From the NCBI GenBank assembly GCA_963170155.1, contig CAUJGP010000021.1, forward strand, positions 124,001 to 188,000: DNA of 64,000 nucleotides, written 5' to 3'. This document shows, in pieces, positions 24,398 through 33,343 of this stretch (position 1 is the stretch's first letter; each line of letters begins with the position of its first letter). Made by a program: the position numbers and the translations under genes. The DNA comes from Bdellovibrionota bacterium (GTDB lineage Bacteria; Bdellovibrionota; Bdellovibrionia; Bdellovibrionales; Bdellovibrionaceae). A model generated the notes under the pieces. It was not told where the DNA came from. It saw nothing but the letters and a program-made list of their open reading frames with translations, and did no database searches.

Positions 24398-26008
24398 TTA
24401 TCTTAGCTGAGGAAAGCCCTCTCCTTCGTTTATTTTCCAAATGCGTGTAAAATCCCAACCTGAAAAGGTAGAGGATTGTTTTAATTGCTCTTCCGTTACC
24501 TGAAAGCCACTGAGACCTTTAACGGGATCTGAAAAATAAGAAAGAAGGACTTGTGACGGCGCAATACTAATACCGCTCATGCCGCCTGAGGTTTCTTGTG
24601 AAAAAGCTCCAGAGAGTCTTCCGGAAGCGTAAGATTCAGTAATAAAACTGAAATTATCCAGGTAGCCAACATAGGTACTGTGACCGCTATTTATTGAGGA
24701 ATTCAAGCTGGGTAGAATAAATACAGATCCTGTCGCATAAGTTTGAGAAACAAATCCCCGCGACATAAAACCGATGAACCCACCAACATTTTCAATACCG
24801 GTGACGTCTGAGTTTGAAAAAGAATTCCAGATACGAGACTCAGAAACTGAGGAGACAGGGCTAAAAGTGAGTGCATCCTCCGAGATTTTAAATGCTGATA
24901 TTGCTCCGACTAATCCGCCCACATTTTTGAAACCAGAAACTAAACTAAAGGAAAAACCATTTAATATGACCGAACTATCTCCAATTTCTCCTGCAAGGCC
25001 ACCAGTGCTTTCACTATAATTTTTTTCAGGAGAAGAAATGTTTGTAAGTCTGAGGCTTTGAACCAGCATTTCTACACCTACGGAAAAAAGGCCTATTCCA
25101 TTGGCGTGTCCAATGAGACCTCCAATACGATGAATGCCTTGAATTTTTCCCCCAATAGAATAACAATTGTTGATATGGTTACCTCCGGGAGAGGAATTAA
25201 CATAGAGATCCGAGAGGCCGATCAGGGCGCCTACGGCTGAGGATCCCTGAATATTAAAATTAATAAGCGTTAAGTGTTGGATATGAGCGGCACCAGAAAT
25301 TCGCCCAAAGAGACCCACGTTGCTTTCTGCAGGTTGAATATAGTTTAGGTTGTAAATGGCGAATCCATTTCCAGAAAAGCGGCCTGTGAAGGGATGATTT
25401 GTGTTACCAATGGGTTTAAAGTTCAGGTGTGAATAGTTTCGAAGGTCCAGATTGCTCCTTAATTCGAAATGCTTATTCCAGTCTGAGCTGTTTTTGCTTA
25501 AAGAGTCTAGTTGAACGTCTGAACAAATTTGATAGGGGTTCTCACTAGTTCCATCGCCCCCTGCGTACGGAAGCGTGGTTTTTTCATTGTCAGAGCAAGG
25601 GAGCTTCTGAGCCATTAAATCTAAAGGAACAAAGTAATATCTGGCACTCTTGTAAACCGCATAATTAAACGATGATTGAATTTCTATTTCTTCGTGAGAA
25701 ATCGGCAGTCGTGAGATTGAGTGGCACTGATTAAAATTACTTTCAGAATAGTACCATTGCCCTTGATCTCTTTCGATTGTTGATTGAGGGGCGCTTTTTC
25801 CTTCGCAGGTGAATCCTGGAACGTAATGATGAGCTAACAGTTTGCCATCATAGGTTCCACCATTACCTGTAACTCCACTGGAATTTAATTTTATTAGTGA
25901 CTCTAATCGTATCTGGCTGTTGTCTTGGCTGTGAAAACAGCCTTGTCCCAAAAGGACAATTAAGAATGAAGTTCCGGATAAAATAATTAACCAGCGAAGA
26001 GGTTTCAT
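24398..26008 (-). CDS. Exported probable lipoprotein with GLUG-type repeats
   Basis: A 536-residue protein with an N-terminal hydrophobic segment ending 'VLLGQGCFH'; Cys24 is a plausible lipidation site although 'GQGC' is not a classical lipobox. Residues 150-520 contain repeated strand-turn units with 'VGLFGRI', 'IGGLIGHA', 'VGGLVGAI' and 'VGGFIGFM', the GLUG motif of beta-helix surface proteins. 'NPYQICSDVQLDSLS' near 157 is the start often seen before such repeats. The protein is likely on the cell surface. It probably shares a transcript with the TPR-HTH gene. Confidence 0.75.
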   Translation of the reverse strand: MKPLRWLIILSGTSFLIVLLGQGCFHSQDNSQIRLESLIKLNSSGVTGNGGTYDGKLLAHHYVPGFTCEGKSAPQSTIERDQGQWYYSESNFNQCHSISRLPISHEEIEIQSSFNYAVYKSARYYFVPLDLMAQKLPCSDNEKTTLPYAGGDGTSENPYQICSDVQLDSLSKNSSDWNKHFELRSNLDLRNYSHLNFKPIGNTNHPFTGRFSGNGFAIYNLNYIQPAESNVGLFGRISGAAHIQHLTLINFNIQGSSAVGALIGLSDLYVNSSPGGNHINNCYSIGGKIQGIHRIGGLIGHANGIGLFSVGVEMLVQSLRLTNISSPEKNYSESTGGLAGEIGDSSVILNGFSFSLVSGFKNVGGLVGAISAFKISEDALTFSPVSSVSESRIWNSFSNSDVTGIENVGGFIGFMSRGFVSQTYATGSVFILPSLNSSINSGHSTYVGYLDNFSFITESYASGRLSGAFSQETSGGMSGISIAPSQVLLSYFSDPVKGLSGFQVTEEQLKQSSTFSGWDFTRIWKINEGEGFPQLR

Positions 26009-26338
26009 TTATTTATCATATAATAGTCATTATTTTTTGGAAAGTCTTTCAAATCGGTTTTTCAAAAATAAAATGGTGTCTCAAATATAAATAATTTTTA
26101 CATATTTTTGATTTATAATTTCCTGTAATGCTTGGGTTTTGAGATCATGTCCACCAAGAACTAGCTTTTAGGTTAAGAGCATGAGAGATGTTTCATCCCA
26201 ATAAGAGATTTTGACAAAAAACTAATGGTCTTTTGTTTAGGACGTTTCTTATTTGTACTGTTTCATATCGATAAAACACTTCATAGGGTCTGTAAAAGTA
26301 AGTCTATTTTTACTCCAGCTGTTTTGCGTGGATTTGAC
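26009..26338. other. 330-base AT-rich intergenic region without a visible gene
   Basis: It separates two minus-strand genes. I see no open frame with a ribosome-binding site. A TTGACA at 26212-26217 on the plus strand has no good -10 partner and no plus-strand gene to serve. It presumably holds the promoter of the lipoprotein gene near its left end. Confidence 0.4.
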
Positions 26339-27319
26339 TTACTGTTTCAGAGATCCGGATTGATACCATGAAGCTTGAGGAGGTAGTTCATCTTGTAGGG
26401 ACGCCTTTGAAAGGAATTGCACGGCCTTCTCAAAAGCTTCATGACTTGCTTTTTCAAAGGCTTCTTTGGTGGAGGCTCCAAGATGAGGTGTTGTGATCAC
26501 ATTTTTAAAAAGCAGTAGTTTGGAATCTTTGGAGAGAGGTTCATATTCAAAAACATCCAGCCCGACGGCCCCAATCTTATTCGCTTGGAGGCGTTGGATA
26601 AGAGCATTTTCATGGATCACTGGACCCCGACAAGTGTTGATCAAAATTGCATCAGGGTTTAGGGATCCTAAATACATCTCTCCCATTAGGTGCCAGGTTT
26701 CTTGGGTTAAAGGAACATGAAGGGTGACAACATCGGACTGCGTGAGGACCTCTTCCAGACTCGCCCGCTCGATGGTGAGGGAAAGAAAAGCTTCATCTTC
26801 TTGATAAGGATCATAAGCCATGAGTTTCATGTTAAAAGCTTTTCCAATACGAGCCACCTGGGAGCCCACTCTCCCCAGGCCTACCACTCCTAGTGTTTTA
26901 CCACTTAATTCTGTTCCTATCCATTTGTGCCGATCCCAATCACCGCGACAAACGGCTTGTTGCGCTTCGTGAAGACGACGAGCACAGGCCATTATTAATG
27001 TCCAAGTCAGCTCTGCGGTGCTAGCTGTGTGGCTGGATGGGCAGTGGGCCACACGTAAGCCTCTTTCTTTGCATAACTCGAGATCAATGTGGTTAAACCC
27101 TGCTGTGGCAGTGATGATGAGTTTGAGTTGGGGAAAAATATTTAGAAGTTTTAAATCAATTTTAGTTTGCGAACGGATGATAAGAATCTCAATATTGGCC
27201 CATTCTGGGGCTGGTTTGCGGAACCATTGCAAATCGTGTTGAACCTGTAATTGAGGGTGCGTTTGCATTTTCAGCAATACAGGGAGTGAAAAACGTTCTG
27301 TGATTAAGACTTGAACCAT
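26339..27319 (-). CDS. D-3-phosphoglycerate dehydrogenase-like 2-hydroxyacid dehydrogenase
   Basis: A 326-residue D-2-hydroxyacid dehydrogenase. It has the Rossmann motif 'VVGLGRVGSQVA' (145-156) followed by Asp170, catalytic Arg231 in 'INTCRGPVIHE', Glu260 in 'DVFEYEP' and His279 in 'TTPHLGAS'. It lacks the ACT or intervening regulatory domain of long SerA proteins. The gene starts 16 bases inside the end of the class V aminotransferase gene, so both are one operon. A serine-biosynthesis role (SerA with a class V aminotransferase) or a glycerate/hydroxypyruvate role are both possible. Confidence 0.85.
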   Translation of the reverse strand: MVQVLITERFSLPVLLKMQTHPQLQVQHDLQWFRKPAPEWANIEILIIRSQTKIDLKLLNIFPQLKLIITATAGFNHIDLELCKERGLRVAHCPSSHTASTAELTWTLIMACARRLHEAQQAVCRGDWDRHKWIGTELSGKTLGVVGLGRVGSQVARIGKAFNMKLMAYDPYQEDEAFLSLTIERASLEEVLTQSDVVTLHVPLTQETWHLMGEMYLGSLNPDAILINTCRGPVIHENALIQRLQANKIGAVGLDVFEYEPLSKDSKLLLFKNVITTPHLGASTKEAFEKASHEAFEKAVQFLSKASLQDELPPQASWYQSGSLKQ

Positions 27320-28434
27320 TGGAGCATCTCAGTTTCGGAAAGAGGGTTAAAGGGAACTTTAAATTGTGTGAAAGCTTTTTGTAAATCAGACATGAGGCGA
27401 ATTTGATCGGGCCTTTCAATAAATCCCATGTGACCAATGCGGAGAATTTTTCCCTTGAGTTGATCTTGCCCTCCCATGATGGTGAGATTGAAATCTTGTT
27501 CGAGAGTATTGCGAAGGGATTGGCTGTTGATTCCTTCAGGCACGCAAAAAGCAGTGATAGATTCGGATGGTGATTGAGGAAATAACTTCAGCCCGAAGTG
27601 TTGAATGCAGAAACGAGTAAACTCGGATCGCTCACGAATTTCGTGATAATGTTCATCTAATCCATTATCTAAAATAAGATTAAGAACAACATCTAAAGCT
27701 TTAATTAAGCTGACATTGGAGCTAAACCAAGTCTCTCCTTTTTGATTGGCTCGATCTTCTTGCCGAATATCATAATAAAAGCGTGGCATTTTAACATGTG
27801 GAATTCGTTTCCAAGCTTTGGTGGAGAAACTCACGAAGCTCATTCCTGTCGGAAGCATAAAGGCCTTTTGTGACCCAGCGACGAGCCCATCAATGCTCCA
27901 TGCATCCATAAGAATGGGATAAGCACCCACAGCTGTAATGCCATCGACTAAAAAGAGCGTATCTTGAAAGGTTTTCAAGTACTGACCGAGAGCTTCGATG
28001 GGATGTTTAACACCGGTACTGGTTTCCGTGGCTTGACAGAAAACAGCGCGAATCGGAAACTTTTCAACAAAGGGACGGATCATTTCGACAGTACAAGCCT
28101 CTCCCCAAGGGACTTTAAGATCATGCACTTTCAAATTAAAAGCTTTTCCCATTTCAACCCAGCGTTCCCCGAACTTACCAGAGTTGATCACTAAAACTTC
28201 GTCCTCGGGGTTGCAGGTATTGACCATCAGAGTTTCCATGCCGCCCGATCCTGTACAAGAGAGGAGGTAAACCCGTTGATGAGTGTAAAAAATAGAGGGA
28301 AGTCGTTCTAAAACACGAGTCAGAATTTTATCAAAAAGAGGAGTTCGATGGTGAATCATGGGTTCACTTAATATTTTTCGCACTTGAGGGTGAAGGTTGA
28401 CTGGGCCGGGGGCTAGTAACAGATAAGGAGCCAT
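27304..28434 (-). CDS. Class V aminotransferase (alanine/serine-glyoxylate aminotransferase family)
   Basis: A 376-residue PLP enzyme. It opens with 'LLLAPGPVNLHPQV' and 'MIHHRTPLFDKI', typical of the alanine-glyoxylate/serine-pyruvate group; 'TGSGGMETLM' (61-70) binds the cofactor phosphate, Asp164 in 'LVDGITAVG' pairs with the pyridine nitrogen, and Lys190 in 'AGSQKAFMLPTG' is the Schiff-base lysine. GGAGAG lies before the ATG. Next to a SerA-like dehydrogenase it may act as the transaminase of the serine pathway, as such enzymes do in several bacteria lacking classical SerC. Confidence 0.9.
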   Translation of the reverse strand: MAPYLLLAPGPVNLHPQVRKILSEPMIHHRTPLFDKILTRVLERLPSIFYTHQRVYLLSCTGSGGMETLMVNTCNPEDEVLVINSGKFGERWVEMGKAFNLKVHDLKVPWGEACTVEMIRPFVEKFPIRAVFCQATETSTGVKHPIEALGQYLKTFQDTLFLVDGITAVGAYPILMDAWSIDGLVAGSQKAFMLPTGMSFVSFSTKAWKRIPHVKMPRFYYDIRQEDRANQKGETWFSSNVSLIKALDVVLNLILDNGLDEHYHEIRERSEFTRFCIQHFGLKLFPQSPSESITAFCVPEGINSQSLRNTLEQDFNLTIMGGQDQLKGKILRIGHMGFIERPDQIRLMSDLQKAFTQFKVPFNPLSETEMLQWFKS

Positions 28435-28854
28435 TGTCGTCTCTCCAGTTAAACTTTTTGGTTATTAGATAAAGATTTGTTGGTTTTATAATATTTCTTT
28501 TCCAAAGTCTCTTAATTTGTCGAGGTCAAAAACTCAATTCATGAAGACAATTACGCAGTAGTGTCGCAAAAACCGATTTTCTATTATTAGTGATTAAATC
28601 CTACGGACTTAAGGAGAGTCTCGAGTTGAATTAAACTTCAAGGGGAGCGAGAATAAGAAGAGATTATGGGTGTGCCATGTCATTCAACTAAGTCAATGCC
28701 TCGCAACTTTTAAGAGCGAGGGAGGTTTGCTTCTTGTGAATAATCTCATCCAAAGAAATGCAGGGGGAGATGAAGAGATATGCCGTCGTGAAATAGTATT
28801 TAGATCAAAGAATTTATAAGAAATGTGAGTTTTAAGTAGCGAGGAAAAAAATCA
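28435..28854. other. 420-base intergenic region with one hairpin
   Basis: It lies between divergent genes. The only clear structure is a GC-rich hairpin at 28699-28721 (CCTCGC pairing with GCGAGG, plus an inner CTT/AAG). On the minus strand a TATTATAAA box about 70 bases upstream of the aminotransferase start may be its -10. I see no supported ORF. Confidence 0.4.
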
Positions 28855-30276
28855 ATGACGAAAATATTTTCCCTCTTTTTAAGTGTTATTTTATTTTTAA
28901 ATTTTGCTTATTGGAATCCCGTTTCAGCGTCCCAAAAGGAAAGCAAAGCCGATGTTAAGGAAGAGATTGCCCTTCCTGCCCAGAGCAATCCTCATGGGAG
29001 AGGATCTTCCTTTGCGCTCGAAGAAATAACCTTAGAATCGTTGCTGATGCCCAATTTAGGTCGTCGTGGGCCGTCCTCTGTGATTGAGTCTGTAACGGCA
29101 TCGGCAGCTTTACGTCTTAAGCAAGAAGAAAAGGTGAAAGAAGCTGTACGACTATGGAATCAATCACCCACGTATCGTCAGTTGATTGAAGGTCTTTCTT
29201 TCCTTAGTAAGGAGGACAAGGTTTTTTTGCAATCAGTGCTTAAGAGCATTAAAATTGAAAAAACAAAGCCGGTGCGGGTGGAGTATATTCCACAGAAAAA
29301 TCGACTGATGGTGCGTTTTCAGGATATCTTTCAAACTCTGTGGGTTCTCTCGATGGATCCCAGTTTGATTTTGTATGATGGTTCAAAGGTAATGGAATAT
29401 TATTCGGGGATGTCAGTGCGAGGGTTATTTCCTGACTTTCAAGATATCATCAAACCAACGCCTTCTTCAAAGGCAAAAAAAACATCTCATCTTTTTAGGG
29501 AGTTCTTTTTATTTTCTCAGGCCCATGCGGGAGAAATAGAAACATTATCGACGTTACGATTTCCGACATCAACAGCGTCAGAGTCTGTTTTGATTGCTCA
29601 GACAACAACCTCCACGGCAGATTCTTCAACACAACCTACTTTTTATGATCCTTGGAAAGCTCATAATGACATGATCCAAAAGCAGCAAGAATATAATAAA
29701 AAAATAGCTAAAGAACAAACGAAGTGGAGTAAGATTATACTTGCTGTTTTCGGTTTAAGTATCGCCGGAGCTTTGATCCTTCCCCCTCTCTATAATAAAG
29801 TCGCTCATGCTGTTAATCCTCATTGGGGAGGGGCTGATGGTTATTTTAAATTAAGAGAAGATATTGGAAAGTTAAGAGAAACTTATCCAGAAATTGACGA
29901 CACGGTTTTGAATGTTGAGATGATTAAAGTCGTAGATTTTAGCTGTACAGGATCGCGTGTTTTTAATCGCCCTGGAATCTTGGAAAAAATTCGCTACCAA
30001 TACCCCAATGTTGATTCAGAAGGACAACCTCTTTTTGATGGAAGGCCTTTTAATGAAGTTAAAATAAATTTAATGAATCCCCCTTCAGTGAAGGGCGATA
30101 TCATTAAAGGAAAAAATATCGAGCTCTCTAGAAAAGTCCAAGCTTTGGAAAAATGCTGTCAACAGGTGCTTTGCGAGAAGTGGATGAAAGAACGCTTGAA
30201 AGATACGGGTGGGGATAGTGTGGAGGAATTCATGGATACCAAGGAAAAAGAAGTCAAAGGATCCGGCACAAAATAA
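28855..30276 (+). CDS. Exported or membrane-anchored protein of unknown function
   Basis: A 473-residue protein with a signal peptide (cut near 'VSASQ', about residue 26) and a second hydrophobic segment at about 293-313 ('IILAVFGLSIAGALIL'). The N-terminal 200 residues are mixed, with Lys/Glu-rich helices; a Ser/Thr-rich spacer and a Gln/Lys coiled segment precede the membrane span. The C-terminal part has four cysteines ('DFSCTGS', 'EKCCQQVLC') and a Lys-rich tail. GAGG sits nine bases before the ATG. I recognise no family. Its neighbour downstream is an orphan response regulator, 230 bases away. Confidence 0.65.
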   Translation: MTKIFSLFLSVILFLNFAYWNPVSASQKESKADVKEEIALPAQSNPHGRGSSFALEEITLESLLMPNLGRRGPSSVIESVTASAALRLKQEEKVKEAVRLWNQSPTYRQLIEGLSFLSKEDKVFLQSVLKSIKIEKTKPVRVEYIPQKNRLMVRFQDIFQTLWVLSMDPSLILYDGSKVMEYYSGMSVRGLFPDFQDIIKPTPSSKAKKTSHLFREFFLFSQAHAGEIETLSTLRFPTSTASESVLIAQTTTSTADSSTQPTFYDPWKAHNDMIQKQQEYNKKIAKEQTKWSKIILAVFGLSIAGALILPPLYNKVAHAVNPHWGGADGYFKLREDIGKLRETYPEIDDTVLNVEMIKVVDFSCTGSRVFNRPGILEKIRYQYPNVDSEGQPLFDGRPFNEVKINLMNPPSVKGDIIKGKNIELSRKVQALEKCCQQVLCEKWMKERLKDTGGDSVEEFMDTKEKEVKGSGTK

Positions 30277-30503
30277 AATTCATGTGGTAAAATCATCAAA
30301 ATAAAGAGAGCTTTATTATTTCAATTTCTTTTTTACACTCTTTGATAGAGACACTTTGGCTTAAAACCTGAGAGTTTGATGAAGTAAAGTTTGTCCTTGA
30401 TTTAACTCTTGAAAACTGGAACATGGCGGCGACGTTGATGGATTGAGCTATTCAATTTGACAAATACCGTCTAAGTTAAGACATCATTAATTCAGAGGTT
30501 ATA

Positions 30504-31211
30504 ATGAAGCAGATTTTGTGTGTTGAGGATAATCAAGAGACGATTCTTATTTTAAAGAGTGTATTAAAAAATTACTTCGTGGATATCGCCCAAGACCTTA
30601 GAGAGTCCCGTCAGTTTTTAAGCCAAAAAAAATATGATTTAATTACCCTTGATTTAGGTTTACCTGATGGGGATGGTTTAAAGTTCCTTGAAGAGTTGGC
30701 ATCTAATGATGTTTGGAAAGATATTCCTGTTTTTATTTTAACGGCTCACGAGGAAACTCCCTATAAGGTTTCCGCATTTTCATTAGGAGCTTATGATTAT
30801 ATTGTTAAGCCTTTTGACTCCAACGAATTCGTTGCCAGGATTGAAGCCATTTTCAGAAGAATCAGTTCTGGGGTAAATTCATCCAGTGCCTTAACCCCTA
30901 TTCGGTGTGGAGATTTGATTATATCCATACCTAAACAAAAAGTATGGATTAATGGTGAGGTTGAAGATGGCGAGCTTGTGGCGCTGACCTCTCTTGAATT
31001 TCGTTTATTGTTGAACTTAGCACAAGCTCAAGGAAAGGTTCTTTCAAGAACATCGCTTCTGAAAGAAATCTGGGGAGAAGATATGCATGTGACAGATCGA
31101 ACGGTGGACACGCATATCGGGCATTTACGAAAAAAAATCAACAATTCAAAAGTACAAATTCAGACAGTGGTGGGAGAAGGTTACAAAATTGATACATCTC
31201 GCGTAGGATAG
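30504..31211 (+). CDS. OmpR/PhoB-family response regulator (orphan)
   Basis: A 235-residue regulator. The receiver domain has the acidic pair near residues 8-9, phospho-acceptor Asp50 ('LITLDLGLPDGDG'), Thr80 and Lys102 ('DYIVKPFDSNEF'). The C-terminal winged helix (about 135-232) has 'LTSLEFRLLLNLAQ', 'VLSRTSLLKEIWGED' and the recognition helix 'DRTVDTHIGHLRKKI'. All signalling residues are intact. No histidine kinase gene adjoins it. AGAGG lies before the ATG, and a TTGACA at 30457-30462 could belong to its promoter though no good -10 follows. Confidence 0.93.
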   Translation: MKQILCVEDNQETILILKSVLKNYFVDIAQDLRESRQFLSQKKYDLITLDLGLPDGDGLKFLEELASNDVWKDIPVFILTAHEETPYKVSAFSLGAYDYIVKPFDSNEFVARIEAIFRRISSGVNSSSALTPIRCGDLIISIPKQKVWINGEVEDGELVALTSLEFRLLLNLAQAQGKVLSRTSLLKEIWGEDMHVTDRTVDTHIGHLRKKINNSKVQIQTVVGEGYKIDTSRVG

Positions 31212-31248
31212 ATCAGAGAGTTTGCTGCCATTCTTTATTATTAGATTA

Positions 31249-31794
31249 TTAGTCTTTTAATTTTGCCGAGAAATAATAGGTTGTCTTAATTTTTTGATTG
31301 GGAAGAAGTTCATAAATTTCAAAGACAGGGCCATTGGGTACAAGGCCTTTTTCTCTCATTAAATTTTGAGCTTTGAGATACACCTTATAAGGTCCAATGG
31401 CTGGAGATCCCTCAAAGTGAGCACGAATAAAAAATTGAGAAGGAAGTGTGCGTTGTTCAAATTCTGCCGGAAGTGGAGTTTGAAGGGGTTGGTTGACGAG
31501 ACACCCTCCATGGCTTCTTAGGCGTTCTTGCTCCATTTGTTTTGGATCATCAAGGAATTCACCGAAAGACTGAGCACAGGATTCATTTTGAGTTTTTACC
31601 CATTGTTCTACACTTTCAATGACTGGAACTATCTTGTGATAAGCTCCAAGGTGTTTTGTGTAGACGAGGTGAAAGGGGCCAAACTCCCCCATATCAATGG
31701 TAACAGGCTTAAAAGCGCCTAAGTAAAAAGCGAGGTAGGCTATAAAAAGAAGGATGATTGAAAAGGTTAGACTGACGATATGTCGTAACTTCAT
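31249..31794 (-). CDS. Membrane-anchored GyrI-like/effector-binding domain protein
   Basis: A 181-residue protein whose ATG at 31794 overlaps the upstream stop as ATGA. An N-terminal membrane helix (about 8-28) is followed by a domain with the GyrI/SbmC and AraC effector-binding pattern: 'LVYTKHLGAYHKIVPVIE', 'FLDDP', 'SQFFIRAHFEGSPAIGPYKV' and 'GPVFEIYE'. Such domains bind small amphipathic ligands, normally in the cytoplasm; here the anchor would place it in the periplasm if the helix exports the C-terminus. It is coupled to a thioredoxin-like gene. Confidence 0.72.
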   Translation of the reverse strand: MKLRHIVSLTFSIILLFIAYLAFYLGAFKPVTIDMGEFGPFHLVYTKHLGAYHKIVPVIESVEQWVKTQNESCAQSFGEFLDDPKQMEQERLRSHGGCLVNQPLQTPLPAEFEQRTLPSQFFIRAHFEGSPAIGPYKVYLKAQNLMREKGLVPNGPVFEIYELLPNQKIKTTYYFSAKLKD

Positions 31795-32345
31795 GCTTTC
31801 TTCCACTTGATATTGCAACCCATAGAAGGAGTTTGAATGGGATTGATGGGTTTATTTGTTATTTGAGCAATAATGGCCGACTTTAACTCTTCAGAAGTGA
31901 CGTTCTCTGGCTCTTTCCACGAATCATCTAATCGTCCGCGGTAGGTTAGTTTCAGATTTTGATCAAAGAGAAAAAAATCAGGTGTACAGACAGCTCCAAA
32001 GCTTTTAGCAACTGCTTGAGATTCATCATAAAGATACGGAAAAGGATATTCTTTTTCTAACCAACGCTCTTTTAGTTTTTCAAAGGAATCTTCAGGATAA
32101 TTTTCTGCATCATTCGCGCATATGGCAACCATCTTTAAATTCTCTTTTTTCATAAACTCGCCCAATTGAATCAAGCGATTTTCAATAGCTTTGACGTAAG
32201 GGCAATGGTTACAAATGAAGAGAACCAGCAAGGCTGAGGTGTTTTCAAAATCAGCTCGAGAGTAGGTTTTGCCGTCAACGCCAAGGAGTTGAAATTCGGG
32301 GCAGGTGAATGAAAAATCGATTGGGGGTGTTTGTGTGAGTGCCAT
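31791..32345 (-). CDS. Thioredoxin-like (peroxiredoxin/AhpC-TSA fold) protein
   Basis: A 184-residue protein with the thioredoxin fold. 'FTCPEFQLLGVDGKTYS' leads to the active-site motif 'FICNHCPYVKAIENRL' with a CxxC at residues 45 and 48; 'VAICANDAENYPEDS' and the cis-Pro segment 'GAVCTPDFFLFD' complete the fold. The 'CNHCPYV' form marks a widespread bacterial 'thioredoxin family protein' group, distinct from classical peroxiredoxins. It has no signal peptide. The ATG at 32345 is preferred; one at 32360 would add five residues. It is coupled to the GyrI-like gene. Confidence 0.85.
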   Translation of the reverse strand: MALTQTPPIDFSFTCPEFQLLGVDGKTYSRADFENTSALLVLFICNHCPYVKAIENRLIQLGEFMKKENLKMVAICANDAENYPEDSFEKLKERWLEKEYPFPYLYDESQAVAKSFGAVCTPDFFLFDQNLKLTYRGRLDDSWKEPENVTSEELKSAIIAQITNKPINPIQTPSMGCNIKWKKA

Positions 32346-32389
32346 AATGCGGTTGAACATAGCCTAAGTTGAGCGAGAGGTCAAAGAAC

Positions 32390-33337
32390 TTACATTTGAT
32401 CTTCCCGAAGAAGGGTCAGGAGTTGCTGACTGACCTCTTGAGAAGCGAAGGAGTGCTTTTCATAAGAAGAAACAGGAAGAATATCAAGGGTTGTGCCAAT
32501 CATAAAAACTTCTTGAGCCTGGATCAGGTCGGTTTCGGTCAAATCTCGTTCATGATGCGCGATGTGGAGTCTCTCTTTGGCGATTTGGAGGCAACGTTCA
32601 AGAGTGGTTCCCTTAAGAATGCGCTGGAGCCTAGGAAAGTGCAGCTCCCGATGAGGAGTCAAAATAAAGATATTTTCTGTGGATGATTCTGCCAACAAAC
32701 CATTTTCATCAAAAGAAATCACAAAGTCTAAGCCTCGATCCACAGCTTCTTTTTTCATAAGAACATTGGGAAGATAGTTGCAGGACTTGATGCGGCAGTA
32801 GGGCTCTGGTTTTTGAAGGATTGCAGAGCGACCGATTTTAACACCCATTTGATATTTTTCGGTGGGGTAAGGTTTGAAGCGACAAGCGACCACAGTGAGG
32901 TGAGGATGGGGACAGTCATAGGGATTGGCTGTGAAACTTCCGTTGCCTCGTGAGACAAAAAGTCGAAAAATCAAATGAGGATCTCGGGCCGCGAGTGCTA
33001 ATTCTTTGAAGAGTTGTTCAAGATCCGCATTACTCCAAGGAATCTCTAGTCCGATGGCTCCGGCCGAAGAACGAAGTCGCTTCAAATGCTGAGGTAGTAA
33101 ATAAAATTTATTGTTTATTAAGCGAAAGGCCTCAAAAACCCCATCTCCTCGGTGAACAATATGATCATCGACTGGAATGAGGAGTAGTCGAGGGTCTGTG
33201 TGGATTGCGTTCCAATAAGTGGAATAATGGGCTAGATACGTTTCTTCCCAAGGGTTCAGTGAGCGTTGTAAAAGCTGAGTGAGGGCTTCAGCAGAAGAAA
33301 GAGATCGAAGCAAGAGAGGCGTCGTGGGCTTATTCAT
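32390..33337 (-). CDS. Class IV aminotransferase (branched-chain/D-amino acid type)
   Basis: A 315-residue fold-type IV PLP enzyme. 'VDDHIVHRGDGVFEAFRL' (56-73) begins the domain, Lys184 in 'CRIKSCNYLPNVL' is the Schiff-base lysine, and 'LLAESSTENIFI' (214-225) contains the Glu that contacts the pyridine nitrogen. The group includes IlvE, D-amino acid aminotransferase and 4-amino-4-deoxychorismate lyase, and I cannot separate them here. It lies seven bases downstream of birA in the nadC-birA operon. Confidence 0.85.
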   Translation of the reverse strand: MNKPTTPLLLRSLSSAEALTQLLQRSLNPWEETYLAHYSTYWNAIHTDPRLLLIPVDDHIVHRGDGVFEAFRLINNKFYLLPQHLKRLRSSAGAIGLEIPWSNADLEQLFKELALAARDPHLIFRLFVSRGNGSFTANPYDCPHPHLTVVACRFKPYPTEKYQMGVKIGRSAILQKPEPYCRIKSCNYLPNVLMKKEAVDRGLDFVISFDENGLLAESSTENIFILTPHRELHFPRLQRILKGTTLERCLQIAKERLHIAHHERDLTETDLIQAQEVFMIGTTLDILPVSSYEKHSFASQEVSQQLLTLLREDQM

Positions 33338-33343
33338 AAATGC

